Assembly: GCA_030745285.1 (NCBI GenBank)
Contig: JASLOV010000125.1
Span: forward strand, 1 to 30,125
DNA from: Dehalococcoidia bacterium
Lineage (GTDB): Bacteria; Chloroflexota; Dehalococcoidia; UBA2979
DNA: 30,125 nt
Reading direction: 5' to 3'
In this document: positions 1 to 8,900 of the stretch, one piece after another
Numbering within the stretch: position 1 is the first letter of the stretch
Layout: every line of letters starts with the position of its first letter
The notes under the pieces: generated by a model
Seen by the model: only the letters and a program-made list of their open reading frames with translations
What the model was told of the DNA's origin: nothing
Databases searched by the model: none
Program-made: the position numbers and the translations under genes

Positions 1-84
1 CAACGCGGTGAACGTCTGACCTTGCTCGTGTAGCCGCATCATGGCCAGGCGAAACTCATACGGATACGCAACGCCTCTGGGCAT
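1..84 (-). CDS. Transposase-like protein, N-terminal fragment (cut by window edge)
   Basis: The first 28 codons of a minus-strand gene are visible, starting at ATG 84-82 and running off the left edge. A strong AGGAGG ribosome-binding site lies 7 bases upstream, so the start is credible. The peptide begins MPRGVAYPYEFRLAMMRLHE, which resembles the first helix of helix-turn-helix transposases (Pro-Tyr-x-x-Phe-Arg then a helix rich in Met, Arg and Leu). The catalytic part is outside the window, so neither the IS family nor transposase identity can be confirmed. Another HTH protein is possible. A terminal inverted repeat would be expected between here and the lipoprotein gene ending at 148, but only one end is visible. 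Confidence 0.5.
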   Translation of the reverse strand, partial: MPRGVAYPYEFRLAMMRLHEQGQTFTAL

Positions 85-147
85 CGGCCGCCTCCTGACG
101 GCTTATCCTAAGGCTGCGACTTATGTCCTGGAGTACCACACAGCTTT

Positions 148-660
148 CTAGGAGATCTCCGCGTCGCCGGTCACGGTGATCGTCCGGCGGCCGCCGAACT
201 CCTCGACGTTGGGGCCGGTGAGTCTGGCCCCGTCGGCGCCGTAGAGGTCGATCACGGCCGCGGGCTGGGGATCGCCCGACGGCTCCATCTCGAAGACCAG
301 CTGGATCAGTGCCGCGCCGGTCGGCCAGTCGGCCAGCGACATCTCGAAGCTGAAGGTGCCGCCGGAAAACTCGATCTGACCCGTCTCGTAGCCGTCGTAG
401 TCCCCGACGTCGAAACCGTCGTGCTTCACCTCGTACGACAGCCGGGCACCGTCGGGCAAGGTACCGCTCCCTTCGATGCGCAGGACGGCGTCCTCGACGA
501 CGGCTAGGTCGATGACGAAATCGGCCCCGTCTTCGGTTGCGGCAGCGGCCTCCGTGGACTCGCCCGTCGGCGCCTCGGCGGCCGGGTCAGCCCCCGGCTC
601 GGGTGCGCCACCACACGCCACGGTCAGGGCACAGAAGAACACGAGCAGATATCGGGACAT
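148..660 (-). CDS. Putative lipoprotein of unknown function
   Basis: A 170-residue protein starting at ATG 660-658. It opens with a short hydrophobic signal sequence (residues 4-15) ending in Thr-Val-Ala-Cys, so Cys16 is a plausible lipidation site, although Thr at -3 is not the favoured lipobox residue. A linker rich in Ala, Glu, Pro and Thr (about 17-50) follows, then a beta-rich domain of about 120 residues with alternating hydrophobic and charged residues. A longer reading from GTG 723 would bury the signal peptide, so it was not chosen. GGAG lies about 11 bases upstream. I recognise no family. It precedes no obvious partner; the mtfA-like gene upstream on the same strand is 81 bases away. 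Confidence 0.75.
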   Translation of the reverse strand: MSRYLLVFFCALTVACGGAPEPGADPAAEAPTGESTEAAAATEDGADFVIDLAVVEDAVLRIEGSGTLPDGARLSYEVKHDGFDVGDYDGYETGQIEFSGGTFSFEMSLADWPTGAALIQLVFEMEPSGDPQPAAVIDLYGADGARLTGPNVEEFGGRRTITVTGDAEIS

Positions 661-741
661 TGTCACGGTCACTCCGCACCACGCCGAGATGAATCGAAAA
701 GTCGGATCCCCTTTTTCTACCACAGGCCCGCGGCCGCGGGC

Positions 742-1512
742 TCACGGGGAGAGCCGGCCAGGATCCTGCCTGTAGAACAGCCGCAATTGCCCGTACAGGT
801 CGGGGTGTGCAGCCCGCAGCGAAGCCGGTTGATCGAAGAAGCATTCGGTCGCCACCGCGAAGAACTCGGCGGGATCCTCGGCGCCGTACGGGTCGAGCAG
901 CGTCGGCCGGCCGCGGTCGGCCTCGGCGCGCAGCCGGTCGTATTCCCGGCCGAGGACGGCCGACCACTCGGCGTAGTGCCGCCGGCTGGGCAGCGGCGGG
1001 ACTCCATCAGCCTCACCGTCTTCCATGTCGAGCTGGTGTGAGAACTCGTGGACGACCAGATTCCGGCCGGCGCCCTCGGCTCTGACGTCGGCCAGGACTT
1101 CGGTCCACGACAACACGACCGTCCCGTAGCGTGACGCCTCACCCTCGCGATCCTCCTCGCCCTCGGTCACGAACCAGTCGTCCGACTCCTCGACCACCGG
1201 AGCCACATAGGCCTCCGGGTAGATCAGGATCGACGACACGGTCGGGTAGTAGTTGGTCTCGCGGTGAAGTAGCAGCCGGCATGCATGTGCCGCGACGGTA
1301 ACCGCCATCTCCTCGGTCAACTCCAGACCACCGCAGCCCTCGAACACCTTCTCGTCGAGGAAGACGATGATGTGGCGCTGCAGCTCGCGCTGGTCGTCGT
1401 CGGGCAGCCGAGCATAGAACGGCGCGTGTCGGTGGAGAATCTCCACGCACCGATCGGGAAATGGGCTGCCTCCGATCCGCCGCCGCCGCCGCCGTTTGAG
1501 GAACCCCAGCAT
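742..1512 (-). CDS. mtfA: MtfA-family zinc-dependent peptidase
   Basis: A 256-residue protein of the MtfA (Mlc titration factor A, M90) family. The zinc-metallopeptidase motif HEFSH is at residues 155-159, and the downstream glutamate in AEFFAVATE (Glu216) fits the third ligand. Conserved surroundings are present: LDMEDG after the motif, an LSWTEV segment before it, and LYGQLRLFY near the end. E. coli MtfA is a cytosolic peptidase that binds the repressor Mlc; whether Mlc exists here is unknown. ATG 1512 was chosen because MLGFLKRRRR matches the family N-terminus. An in-frame GTG at 1545 would include bases of the likely promoter. Residues 6-12 are a run of seven arginines or lysines. Confidence 0.9.
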   Translation of the reverse strand: MLGFLKRRRRRRIGGSPFPDRCVEILHRHAPFYARLPDDDQRELQRHIIVFLDEKVFEGCGGLELTEEMAVTVAAHACRLLLHRETNYYPTVSSILIYPEAYVAPVVEESDDWFVTEGEEDREGEASRYGTVVLSWTEVLADVRAEGAGRNLVVHEFSHQLDMEDGEADGVPPLPSRRHYAEWSAVLGREYDRLRAEADRGRPTLLDPYGAEDPAEFFAVATECFFDQPASLRAAHPDLYGQLRLFYRQDPGRLSP

Positions 1513-1533
1513 GTCGTGGTTACACGCTCCCCG

Positions 1534-1546
1534 AGTGTAGTACACT
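1534..1546. promoter_or_regulatory. Symmetric bidirectional -10 element between mtfA and the YjbQ-like gene
   Basis: AGTGTAGTACACT is a perfect inverted repeat around a central G. Each strand reads TACACT, a 4/6 match to the sigma-70 -10 box: plus strand 1541-1546, minus strand 1539-1534. The implied start sites lie about 25 bases before the plus-strand ATG at 1579 and about 15 bases before the minus-strand ATG at 1512. No convincing -35 box is seen. It could instead be a repressor operator. Confidence 0.4.
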
Positions 1547-1578
1547 AGGCTCAGATCAGGCCATTTCGACGCCAGACC

Positions 1579-2646
1579 ATGCCTTCACCGGCCGAAGTCA
1601 CCATCGAAATCAGCCCGCGTTCCCGAGTTGACATCGTCGACGTGCGCCAGCGCGCCGCGGCGACGCACGGCGATCTGGTCGAGCAGTTTCCACGCGCGCT
1701 CTACTGCTCGTACCACACGACCGCGGGCTACCTCGATCAGAGCCTGGCGATGCGGTTGAACCGGAAGCGCGACGGTGTGGCGCCGTATCTCAGCTTCTTC
1801 CGCGCGGTGTTCCCCGAAGGCGGCGGCTATCGGCACGACGAACTCCATCTGCGCGAAGAACTCTCGGAGGCCCAGCGCCGCGTTGAGCCTCGCAACGCCG
1901 ACTCACACCTGGCCTTCATCAGCGCCGGCCTCCGCAGCTGCGTCACCTACCGGCGCCGTAGCGGCGAGCCGGTCTATTTCATCGATCTCGACGGCGTCAA
2001 CGACGGCCGCCCGCGCGAGCGCGTGACGAGCATCCTCGGTTATAACTCGGAAGAGGAAGTCGCACGCGAGCGGATGACTGTGCCGATCTCCGGGCACCCG
2101 GTCGATTCGGTGAACCTGAAGGATCGACGCGTCGGCCTGTACGAGCGATGCCAGGAGTTGATCACCCGGCACGGCGTCGACAAGGGCCGCGTCCGCATCG
2201 CGCTGGCGCCGGGCGAGCACCAAGCCGGCCTGACCGTCAACGAATATGAAACGCTGCTGATGCAGCACGACCTCGCCGAGGTCATCCGCAACCCGCTGCG
2301 GTTCATGGCCGAGAAGAGCCGTCACCTGCTGGCCGACCCACGCGCCATTCCGAACAAGACGATCGGCTACGCCAAGTACGACATGGTGCGCGTCTTCAAC
2401 GAACTGGTCGACGCGCTGGGCCTGAACGAATCGGTCGTGGAGAAGATTCTCGCGCGGTTCATCGGCGCGCCCGCGCGCCGCTTCCTCCGGATGAAGCGGT
2501 CAGTCAGCCTGCTCGTCTCGGACCGCGACGAGGCCGGTCACGGCGCACTGGCCGAAGGCGCCTTCCAGAGTCCGATCCTCGTGCAGTGGCAGCCGTGCGA
2601 GCGTCGGCAGCGTTCGATCGACGTCACCCTGACCCGCTTCCGGTAG
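1579..2646 (+). CDS. YjbQ/UPF0047-like protein with C-terminal extension
   Basis: A 355-residue protein whose N-terminal part (about 5-175) resembles the YjbQ/UPF0047 fold, described as having secondary thiamine-phosphate synthase activity. The matching elements are HTTAGYL at 46-52, NADSHLAFISAGL at 106-118 and YFIDLDG at 133-139. These correspond in order to the HxS/T, NADAH-L and FxEFDG-type blocks of that family. Ordinary YjbQ proteins are about 130-140 residues, so this one is more than twice as long. A 50-residue insertion separates the first two blocks, and about 180 C-terminal residues have no family I recognise. That region is mixed alpha/beta and ends in a basic beta-rich stretch. 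There is no signal peptide, so it is probably cytoplasmic. It is divergent from mtfA. Confidence 0.75.
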   Translation: MPSPAEVTIEISPRSRVDIVDVRQRAAATHGDLVEQFPRALYCSYHTTAGYLDQSLAMRLNRKRDGVAPYLSFFRAVFPEGGGYRHDELHLREELSEAQRRVEPRNADSHLAFISAGLRSCVTYRRRSGEPVYFIDLDGVNDGRPRERVTSILGYNSEEEVARERMTVPISGHPVDSVNLKDRRVGLYERCQELITRHGVDKGRVRIALAPGEHQAGLTVNEYETLLMQHDLAEVIRNPLRFMAEKSRHLLADPRAIPNKTIGYAKYDMVRVFNELVDALGLNESVVEKILARFIGAPARRFLRMKRSVSLLVSDRDEAGHGALAEGAFQSPILVQWQPCERRQRSIDVTLTRFR

Positions 2647-2737
2647 TCGCGCGCGTAGTCCCGCGGACTGCGTTTCTGAAACTGCACGGTCCGGCATGGA
2701 GCCTCGGCTGGCTCGAGGCGCGGCTCGCGCGCGGGTG

Positions 2738-2743
2738 TATACT
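2738..2743 (+). promoter_or_regulatory. -10 box for the copper operon
   Basis: TATACT matches the -10 consensus at 5 of 6 positions. It ends 9 bases before the ATG at 2753, so transcription would begin within a few bases of the start codon and the message would be nearly leaderless. No -35 match is found at 17-base spacing (positions 2715-2720 read gaggcg), so an activator may be needed. Confidence 0.5.
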
Positions 2744-2752
2744 GAAAATCTG

Positions 2753-3007
2753 ATGCGCCACAATGTGGTCTTGCGTTTCGCCGTCGCCTGCATCGGCGTC
2801 CTGTTGCTGAACTCGGCGGCGGACCTGTCGGCGTGCGCCATGCCCGACCCGTGTCACGACGCAAGTGAACCGTGTCACTCTGGCACGGTCATCACATGCT
2901 GTGCGGTCGAGCAGGTGGACGACCCGTCCGCCGACGGCCCGTCCGCGCAGTTTCGCGTCCGGCGCGACACGGCGACAGGGCTCTCGGTCACCCCCCCCGT
3001 CTGTTGA
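2753..3007 (+). CDS. Small secreted Cys/His-rich protein heading the copper operon; C-terminus probably frameshifted
   Basis: As read, 84 residues. A signal peptide covers about residues 1-24 (basic start, then VLRFAVACIGVLLLNSAA). The mature part has Cys-Ala-Met, two Cys-His pairs (PDPCH and EPCH) and a Cys-Cys pair, a composition suited to Cu(I) or other thiophilic metals. ATG 2753 was chosen over 2696 because it places the signal peptide at the N-terminus. The frame stops at 3007 just after eight consecutive C (2991-2998). With seven C it would continue in the next frame to a TAA at 3102-3104, adding about 33 residues ending in a hydrophobic Leu-Leu-Ile tail. Small Cys/Met/His-rich secreted proteins are common beside metal pumps, but I cannot name the family. 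It precedes the cusC-like gene on the same strand. Confidence 0.6.
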   Translation: MRHNVVLRFAVACIGVLLLNSAADLSACAMPDPCHDASEPCHSGTVITCCAVEQVDDPSADGPSAQFRVRRDTATGLSVTPPVC

Positions 3008-3173
3008 TCATCTCGTCCCCAGAGGATTTCCACGATCGGTCGGCCCGGTGCACGGGTATCGGTCTGTCGACGTGACGACGCTCGTTTCAGCACTCCTGAT
3101 CTAAACGCTCCTCCTTCGGCGCTGTTTCCAGAACTCGAACACTCCGGGCGTGATCCGTCCCGGTTGTCGGCGC

Positions 3174-3199
3174 GAGCCAACCGCTGCTCACGGTGGCTC
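3174..3199 (+). other. Hairpin in the leader of the cusC-like gene
   Basis: An imperfect hairpin: GAGCCA (3174-3179) pairs with TGGCTC (3194-3199). After one bulged A, CCG (3181-3183) pairs with CGG (3191-3193) around a 7-base loop. It lies 34 bases before the start codon at 3234 and has no T-run after it, so it is not a standard intrinsic terminator. It could separate expression of the small protein from the pump or stabilise the message. Confidence 0.35.
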
Positions 3200-3233
3200 G
3201 TGGGTCGGCCGCCCGGACCGCAGGTACGAACGA

Positions 3234-4580
3234 ATGACGATAGTCAGCTGGTGCGTTGTCGCTCTCACGATTGCTTCCGGCACGCTGCTCGCGTCGCCCG
3301 TGCAAGACGAGGCTCCGCCCGGCTCGGACGACGGCGCGCCGCGGGGAACCTACTCGGCCAACGGCGATCCTCGGCTCGGCACCTTGATCGAGGTAGCACT
3401 CGCTCGAAATACAGAGATCCTGGGCTCGACGGCCGACTACCGGGCGGCGCAGACCCGCGTCGCTCAGGTCGGGACGTTTCCCGATCCGGTCGTCGGCATC
3501 ACCCAGAGCCTGTGGTCGCCGGAGACGCGCGTCGGCCCCGTGGGCACGGTCCTGAGCTTCTCGCAGCAGGTGCCCTGGTTCGGCAAGCGGGACGACGATG
3601 AAGCGATCGTCGCCAGCGAGGCCGAAGCGGCGCGCTATGTCCACGGTGCGGCCGAAGCCGAAGTCGTGCGGCGGCTCAAGGTCGCCTACTACGACCTCGC
3701 GTTTCTCGATCGCGCGATCGATATCACCGAAGAGGACCGCGAACTGCTCGGGCACTACGAAACGCTTGCCCAGGCGAGATACGCGCAGGGTGTTGGGCTG
3801 CAGCAGGCCGTCCTCAAGCTGCAAGCCGAGCTGACGCGCAGTATCGATCGGCTGGCAACCCTGCGTCAGCGCCGGAGCGACGCGGCGGCGATTTTGAACA
3901 CCTTGCTCGACCGGCCGCCTGATCTGCCGGTGGAGCCCGTGGCGTCGACTGTCGTCCTGAACGCCGCGCTCTTCTGGGAACGGCTCTACACGATGGGTCG
4001 GGAGAACCGGCCGGAAGTGAACGCGGCGCTGCGACGGATCGACGCGCGAGAGACCGGTGTGACCGCGGCCGAGCGCCGATATCTGCCCGACGTCACGTTC
4101 GGCGCGGGCGTGAGCCTCATCGGGAATCGGAACGACCCGGCCGGCATCGTGAACCCGCCGCCAGACAACGGCAAGAACGCGATCACGTTGTCGCTGGGCT
4201 TGTCTCTTCCGCTCTTCAGGGACAAGTACGACGCCAGCACGGCCGAAGCCGCAGAGCGGCTGGTCGCGGCCCGCCAGCGCCATCGCGGCGCGATCAATCA
4301 GGTCGAGGTCGAGATCCGGTCGCACGGCACCCGGCTACAGACGCTGCGCGACCAGTTGGCGCTCTTCACAGATCTCCTCCTTCCGCAAGCACAGCAGACA
4401 CTGGCGTCGAGCGAAGCGGCGTACTCGACCGGCACGATCGGTGTTCTCGACCTGCTCGACAGCGAGCGAGTGCTGTTCGACGTCCAGGTCGGCCTCGCGC
4501 AGCTTCGTAGCGATTACATGAAAACCCTGGCCGACCTGGAGCGCGCCGTCGGCACCGCCTTTCCCGAGGTGACGCCATGA
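3234..4580 (+). CDS. cusC: CusC-like outer-membrane factor (TolC family) of Cu/Ag efflux pump
   Basis: A 448-residue outer-membrane efflux protein. A signal peptide (about 1-22, VVALTIASGTLLASP) precedes a TolC-type architecture: two related halves, each with long helices rich in Ala, Glu, Arg and Gln that form the periplasmic tunnel. Typical motifs are VGTFPDPVVGI and LSFSQQVPWFGKRD in the first half, and LPDVTFGAG plus SLGLSLPLFRDKYDA in the second. E. coli CusC is lipidated, but no lipobox Cys is seen here; the only early Cys is at residue 7. ATG 3234 gives a standard signal peptide; the longer GTG reading from 3150 does not. The stop overlaps the start of the adaptor gene by 4 bases (ATGA), indicating translational coupling. 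Confidence 0.88.
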   Translation: MTIVSWCVVALTIASGTLLASPVQDEAPPGSDDGAPRGTYSANGDPRLGTLIEVALARNTEILGSTADYRAAQTRVAQVGTFPDPVVGITQSLWSPETRVGPVGTVLSFSQQVPWFGKRDDDEAIVASEAEAARYVHGAAEAEVVRRLKVAYYDLAFLDRAIDITEEDRELLGHYETLAQARYAQGVGLQQAVLKLQAELTRSIDRLATLRQRRSDAAAILNTLLDRPPDLPVEPVASTVVLNAALFWERLYTMGRENRPEVNAALRRIDARETGVTAAERRYLPDVTFGAGVSLIGNRNDPAGIVNPPPDNGKNAITLSLGLSLPLFRDKYDASTAEAAERLVAARQRHRGAINQVEVEIRSHGTRLQTLRDQLALFTDLLLPQAQQTLASSEAAYSTGTIGVLDLLDSERVLFDVQVGLAQLRSDYMKTLADLERAVGTAFPEVTP

Positions 4581-5965
4581 CCTCCAGTTCGCGCACCTTA
4601 CTCGTCGGCGCCGCGATGTTCACGGTCGGCCTCGCGCTGCCGACTCTCGTCGTCTGGAATCCGGCCGGATGGTCCTGGGCCGAGCGGGTCGTCGGCCGCG
4701 TGCTGATATCCGTGTCCGAGGTCGAATCCGGCGACTCGATGAACCGGATGCCTGACATGGCGGAGTCAATCTCGGAGCCCGCCGAGCGGGAGATCCTCTA
4801 CTGGCAGGCGCCGATGGACCGGACGTTCGTCTCCGACCAGCCCGGCAAGTCGCCGATGGGCATGGACCTGGTGCCGGTCTACGCCGACGATCTCGAGGCG
4901 CCTCAGGACTCGGGCATCCGGGTCAGGCCGGACTTCCTGCAGAACTTCACCGTACGAACGACTCCGGTGGATCGCGGTACGATCCCGATCGACCTCCGGA
5001 CGATCGGCATCGTGACGCACAACGAGGAGCGGTTGGTCTCGGTCAACACCAAGTTCGAGGGCTGGATCGAAGGCGCCGAGTTCAACACCGTCGGCGAGTA
5101 CGTCGAGCAGGACGACCTGCTCTTCGAGATCTACAGCCCGCAACTCGTCACGACCCAGCGGGAGTACCTCGCGGCTCTCGACTACCTCCGCGAGCTTGAA
5201 TCGGGCGCGTACCCGGACGCGGCCGCCAGAGCCAGCTCGCTGCGTGACGCGGCGCGTGAGCGGCTCGGCTACTGGGACATCACCGACGATCAGATCGCCG
5301 CCCTGGAGCGCACGCGCACGGCCGCTCGCTCGCTGCGCATCGTGTCGCCGGTCTCAGGCTTCATCGTCGACAAGGCCAGCGACTCGCTCGAGGGATTGCG
5401 GCTCACGCCGGGGATGACCGTATTCAAGCTGGTGGATCACACGTCGGTCTGGGTCGAGGTCGACTTCTTCGAGCACCAGATCCGGCATCTCCGGGTCGGC
5501 CAGACGGCCGTCATCGAAGTCGACGCCTACCCCGATAGGGTCTGGCGCGGCCAGATCGTCTTCTTCAGCCCGGCGATGGACTCCGAGACGCGGACGCTGC
5601 GCGCGTTCGTCGAGGTGGCCAACGCGGACCTGAGCCTGCGACCTCAGATGTACGCGACCGTGCGCATCGAGACACCGGCGGTGTCGGGCGTCGCCCGCGT
5701 GCCCGACGAGGCGATCCTCCATAGCGGTGAGCGGAGCGTCGTCATCGTTCGTCGGGACGCCAACGTCTTCGAGCCGCGCGAGATCGAGGTGGGAGCAACC
5801 GGCGGCGGGTATTCCCAGATCCTGCGTGGCGTCGAGCCTGGAGAGATCGTCGTCACGTCGTCGCAGTTCCTGATCGACTCGGAGAGCAACCTCAGGGCGG
5901 CCATCAACCAGATGCTGGGCGACCGGCCAACGAGCGATCCGAGGCCGCCGGCGACGCCGAGGTAG
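4577..5965 (+). CDS. cusB: CusB-like periplasmic adaptor of Cu/Ag efflux pump
   Basis: A 462-residue membrane-fusion protein linking the inner-membrane permease to the outer-membrane channel. Residues 7-27 form an N-terminal membrane anchor. Residues 74-102 match the short metal-binding segment of CusB-type adaptors (YWQAPMDRTF then PGKSPMGMDLVPVY). Met80, Met94 and Met96 align with the three methionines that bind Cu(I)/Ag(I) in E. coli CusB. Three further Met (55, 58, 61) lie just before. The rest follows adaptor layout: a barrel-sandwich half, a helical hairpin around LVTTQREYLAALDYL, the second half-motif with VSPVSGFIVDK, then beta-barrel and membrane-proximal domains. It overlaps the cusC-like gene by 4 bases and ends 11 bases before the cusA-like gene. 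Confidence 0.93.
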   Translation: MTSSSRTLLVGAAMFTVGLALPTLVVWNPAGWSWAERVVGRVLISVSEVESGDSMNRMPDMAESISEPAEREILYWQAPMDRTFVSDQPGKSPMGMDLVPVYADDLEAPQDSGIRVRPDFLQNFTVRTTPVDRGTIPIDLRTIGIVTHNEERLVSVNTKFEGWIEGAEFNTVGEYVEQDDLLFEIYSPQLVTTQREYLAALDYLRELESGAYPDAAARASSLRDAARERLGYWDITDDQIAALERTRTAARSLRIVSPVSGFIVDKASDSLEGLRLTPGMTVFKLVDHTSVWVEVDFFEHQIRHLRVGQTAVIEVDAYPDRVWRGQIVFFSPAMDSETRTLRAFVEVANADLSLRPQMYATVRIETPAVSGVARVPDEAILHSGERSVVIVRRDANVFEPREIEVGATGGGYSQILRGVEPGEIVVTSSQFLIDSESNLRAAINQMLGDRPTSDPRPPATPR

Positions 5966-5976
5966 CGAGGGCCCCC

Positions 5977-8900
5977 ATGCTGGCACGTATCATCGACTGG
6001 TCAATCGGCAACCGCTTCCTGGTCCTGTTGACGACGGCGGCCATTGCCGGGGCGGGCATCTTCGCGGTGTCGCGCACGCCGCTGGATGCCATCCCCGACC
6101 TCTCGGACGTGCAGGTCATCATCTACACGGAGTACCCCGGCCAGGCCCCGCGGATCGTCGAGGATCAGATCACCTACCCGCTGACGACCCAGATGCTGGG
6201 CGTGCCGTTCGCCGAAGTGGTGCGCGGCTACTCGTTCTTCGGGTTCTCGTTCGTCTACATCCTTTTCGAGGATGGGACCGACCTCTACTGGGCGCGCAGC
6301 CGCGTGCTGGAATACCTCAACTCCGCCTCCAGCCGTCTGCCGTCGGGCGTCACGCCGACGCTCGGGCCCGATGCCACTGGCGTCGGGTGGGCCTTCATGT
6401 ACGTGCTGAAGTCGGACCGCCACGATCTGAGCGAACTCAGATCGATGCAGGACTGGTATCTCAAGTACGAGCTCGCCAGCGTCTCCGGCGTCTCGGAGAT
6501 CGCCAGCGTCGGCGGCTTCGTCCGCCAGTACCAGATCACGCTCGACCCGAACCGGCTGCGCGCCTACGGCATTTCGATCTCGCAGATCCGGCAGGCGATC
6601 CAGCGGAGCAACAACGACGTCGGCGGACGATTGCTCGAGGTGGCCGAACAGGAATTCATGATCCGCGGCCTCGGCTACTTCGAGTCGGTCGAGGATATCC
6701 AGCAGGTGGCCCTGGGCATGGACGAACGCGGCACGCCGATCCTCCTGCGCGACGTCGCCCGCGTGCAGATCGGCCCGGAGATGCGCCGAGGGCTTGCCGA
6801 CTGGGATGGTGAAGGCGAAGTGGTGGGTGGCATCGTCATCGTGCGCTACGGCGCGGACGCGCGCCAGGTCATTCGAGACACCAAGACGAAGCTGGAAGAA
6901 CTGCAAGCCGGGCTGCCCGACGGCGTCGAAATCGAGATCGCCTACGATCGGTCGGCCCTCATCGGCCGCGCGGTCGCGACACTGCAGGAGAAGCTGGTCC
7001 AGCAGGTGCTGATCGTCGGTCTGGTCTGCTTCATCTTTCTGGCCCACTTCAGGAGCGGTCTCGTCGCCATCCTGACGCTGCCGATCGGCGTGCTGATCGC
7101 GTTCGTCGCGATCTACCTGCAGGGGATGAGCATCAACATCATGTCACTCGGCGGGATCGCCGTGGCGATCGGCACGATGGTGGATGCCGGCATCGTCATG
7201 GTCGAGAACGCACACCGGCGCCTCTCTCAGGAGTCGGGCCAGCAGCCGCACTGGACGATCGTGGCGGAGGCCTGCCGCGAGGTCGGGCCGGCGGTGTTCC
7301 TCTCCCTGCTCGTCATCACCGTGTCGTTCGTGCCAGTGTTCACGCTCGAGGCTCAGGAGGGCCGGCTGTTCAAACCGCTGGCCTTCACGAAGACCTACGC
7401 AATGGCGGCGGCGGCGCTGCTCTCGATCACCCTGGTGCCAGTGCTGGTGGGCTGCTGGGTGCGCGGCACGCTCAGGCCGCCGGACCGCAATCCGGTGAAC
7501 CGTCTGCTCGTCGCCATCTACCGGCCACTCCTCGGCGGCGCGCTGCGATTCCGATGGGCGCTGATCCCGCTCGCGCTGCTCGGTCTCGCGTTGACGGCGG
7601 TGCCCTACGGGCGCCTCGGCTCCGAGTTCATGCCGCCGCTCTGGGAAGGCGACCTCCTCTACATGCCGACGACGTTCCCCGGCGTCTCGGCCACGAAGGC
7701 CCGGGAGCTCGTCCAGCAGACCGACCGGATCCTCAAGACGTTCCCTGAAGTCGAGCACGTGTTCGGCAAGGCCGGACGCGCCGACACGGCGACCGACCCG
7801 GCGCCGCTCTCGATGATCGAGACGACGGTCACGTTGAAACCGCAGAGCGCCTGGCGACCGGGGATGACACCCGACCGGCTCGTCCGCGAGATGAACGAGG
7901 CGATCCAGGTGCCCGGCCTGACCAACGCCTGGACGATGCCGATCAAGACCCGGATCGACATGCTGTCGACCGGCATCAAGACGCCGGTCGGCGTCAAGAT
8001 TGCCGGCCCGGATCTGCGGACGCTCGAAGATCTCGGCCAGCAGATCGAGGGCGTGGTCAGCCAGGTGTCGGGCACGCTGAGCGTCTACGCCGAGCGGGTG
8101 ATGGGCGGGAGCTACCTCGACTTCGCCATCGACCGGCAGGCGATTGCCCGGTACGGGCTGACCGTCGCGGACGTGCAGGACGTGATCCAGTCGGCCATCG
8201 GCGGCACGAATGTCACGACGACGGTCGAGGGCCTCGAGCGCTACCCGGTCAACCTCCGGTATAGTCGTGAACTCCGCGACGATCTGCCGGCGCTCCGCTC
8301 GGTGCTCGTGGCCACGCCGAGCCACCAGCAGATCCCGCTCGGCCAGCTCGCCGACCTGCAGTTCGTCGTCGGGCCGCCGAGCATCAAGACCGAGAACGCT
8401 CGACCGAACGCCTGGGTCTTCGTGGACATTCAGGACGTGGACGTCGGCACCTACGTCGAGCGGGCGCGGGTAGCGGTGGCGGAGCAGGTCCCCGTGCCGG
8501 CGGGCTACTCGATCACCTGGAGCGGACAGTACGAGTACATGCAGCGGGCGCAGGAGCGCCTGCTGTACGTGATCCCGTTCACGCTGCTCATCATCTTCGT
8601 GATCATCTTCATCAACACGAAATCTCTGGTGGAGACCGCGATCGTCCTGCTCGGCGTGCCGTTTGCCGTGACCGGCGCGATCTGGCTGCTCGACGCGCTC
8701 GACTACAACACGAGCGTCGCGGTCTGGGTCGGCGTCATCGCCCTGGCCGGACTCTACGCCGAGACCGGCATGATCCTGCTGCTCTACCTCGACCAGTCGC
8801 ATGACGACTACCGCGACCGCGGACTGCTCACCGACCGCGGCGCACTCATCCGGGCGATCTATGACGGCTCGGTCAAGCGCGTCCGGCCGATTCTGATGAC

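Noticed and set aside
1513..1545. GTG 1545 as start of mtfA
   Set aside because: It would put the likely -10 region inside the gene and add residues not seen in the family; ATG 1512 starts the conserved N-terminus.
7144..8802. A 552-codon minus-strand frame inside cusA
   Set aside because: It is antisense to a clearly conserved RND permease, with composition typical of a shadow frame (Arg, Asp, His, Val-rich) and no known motif.
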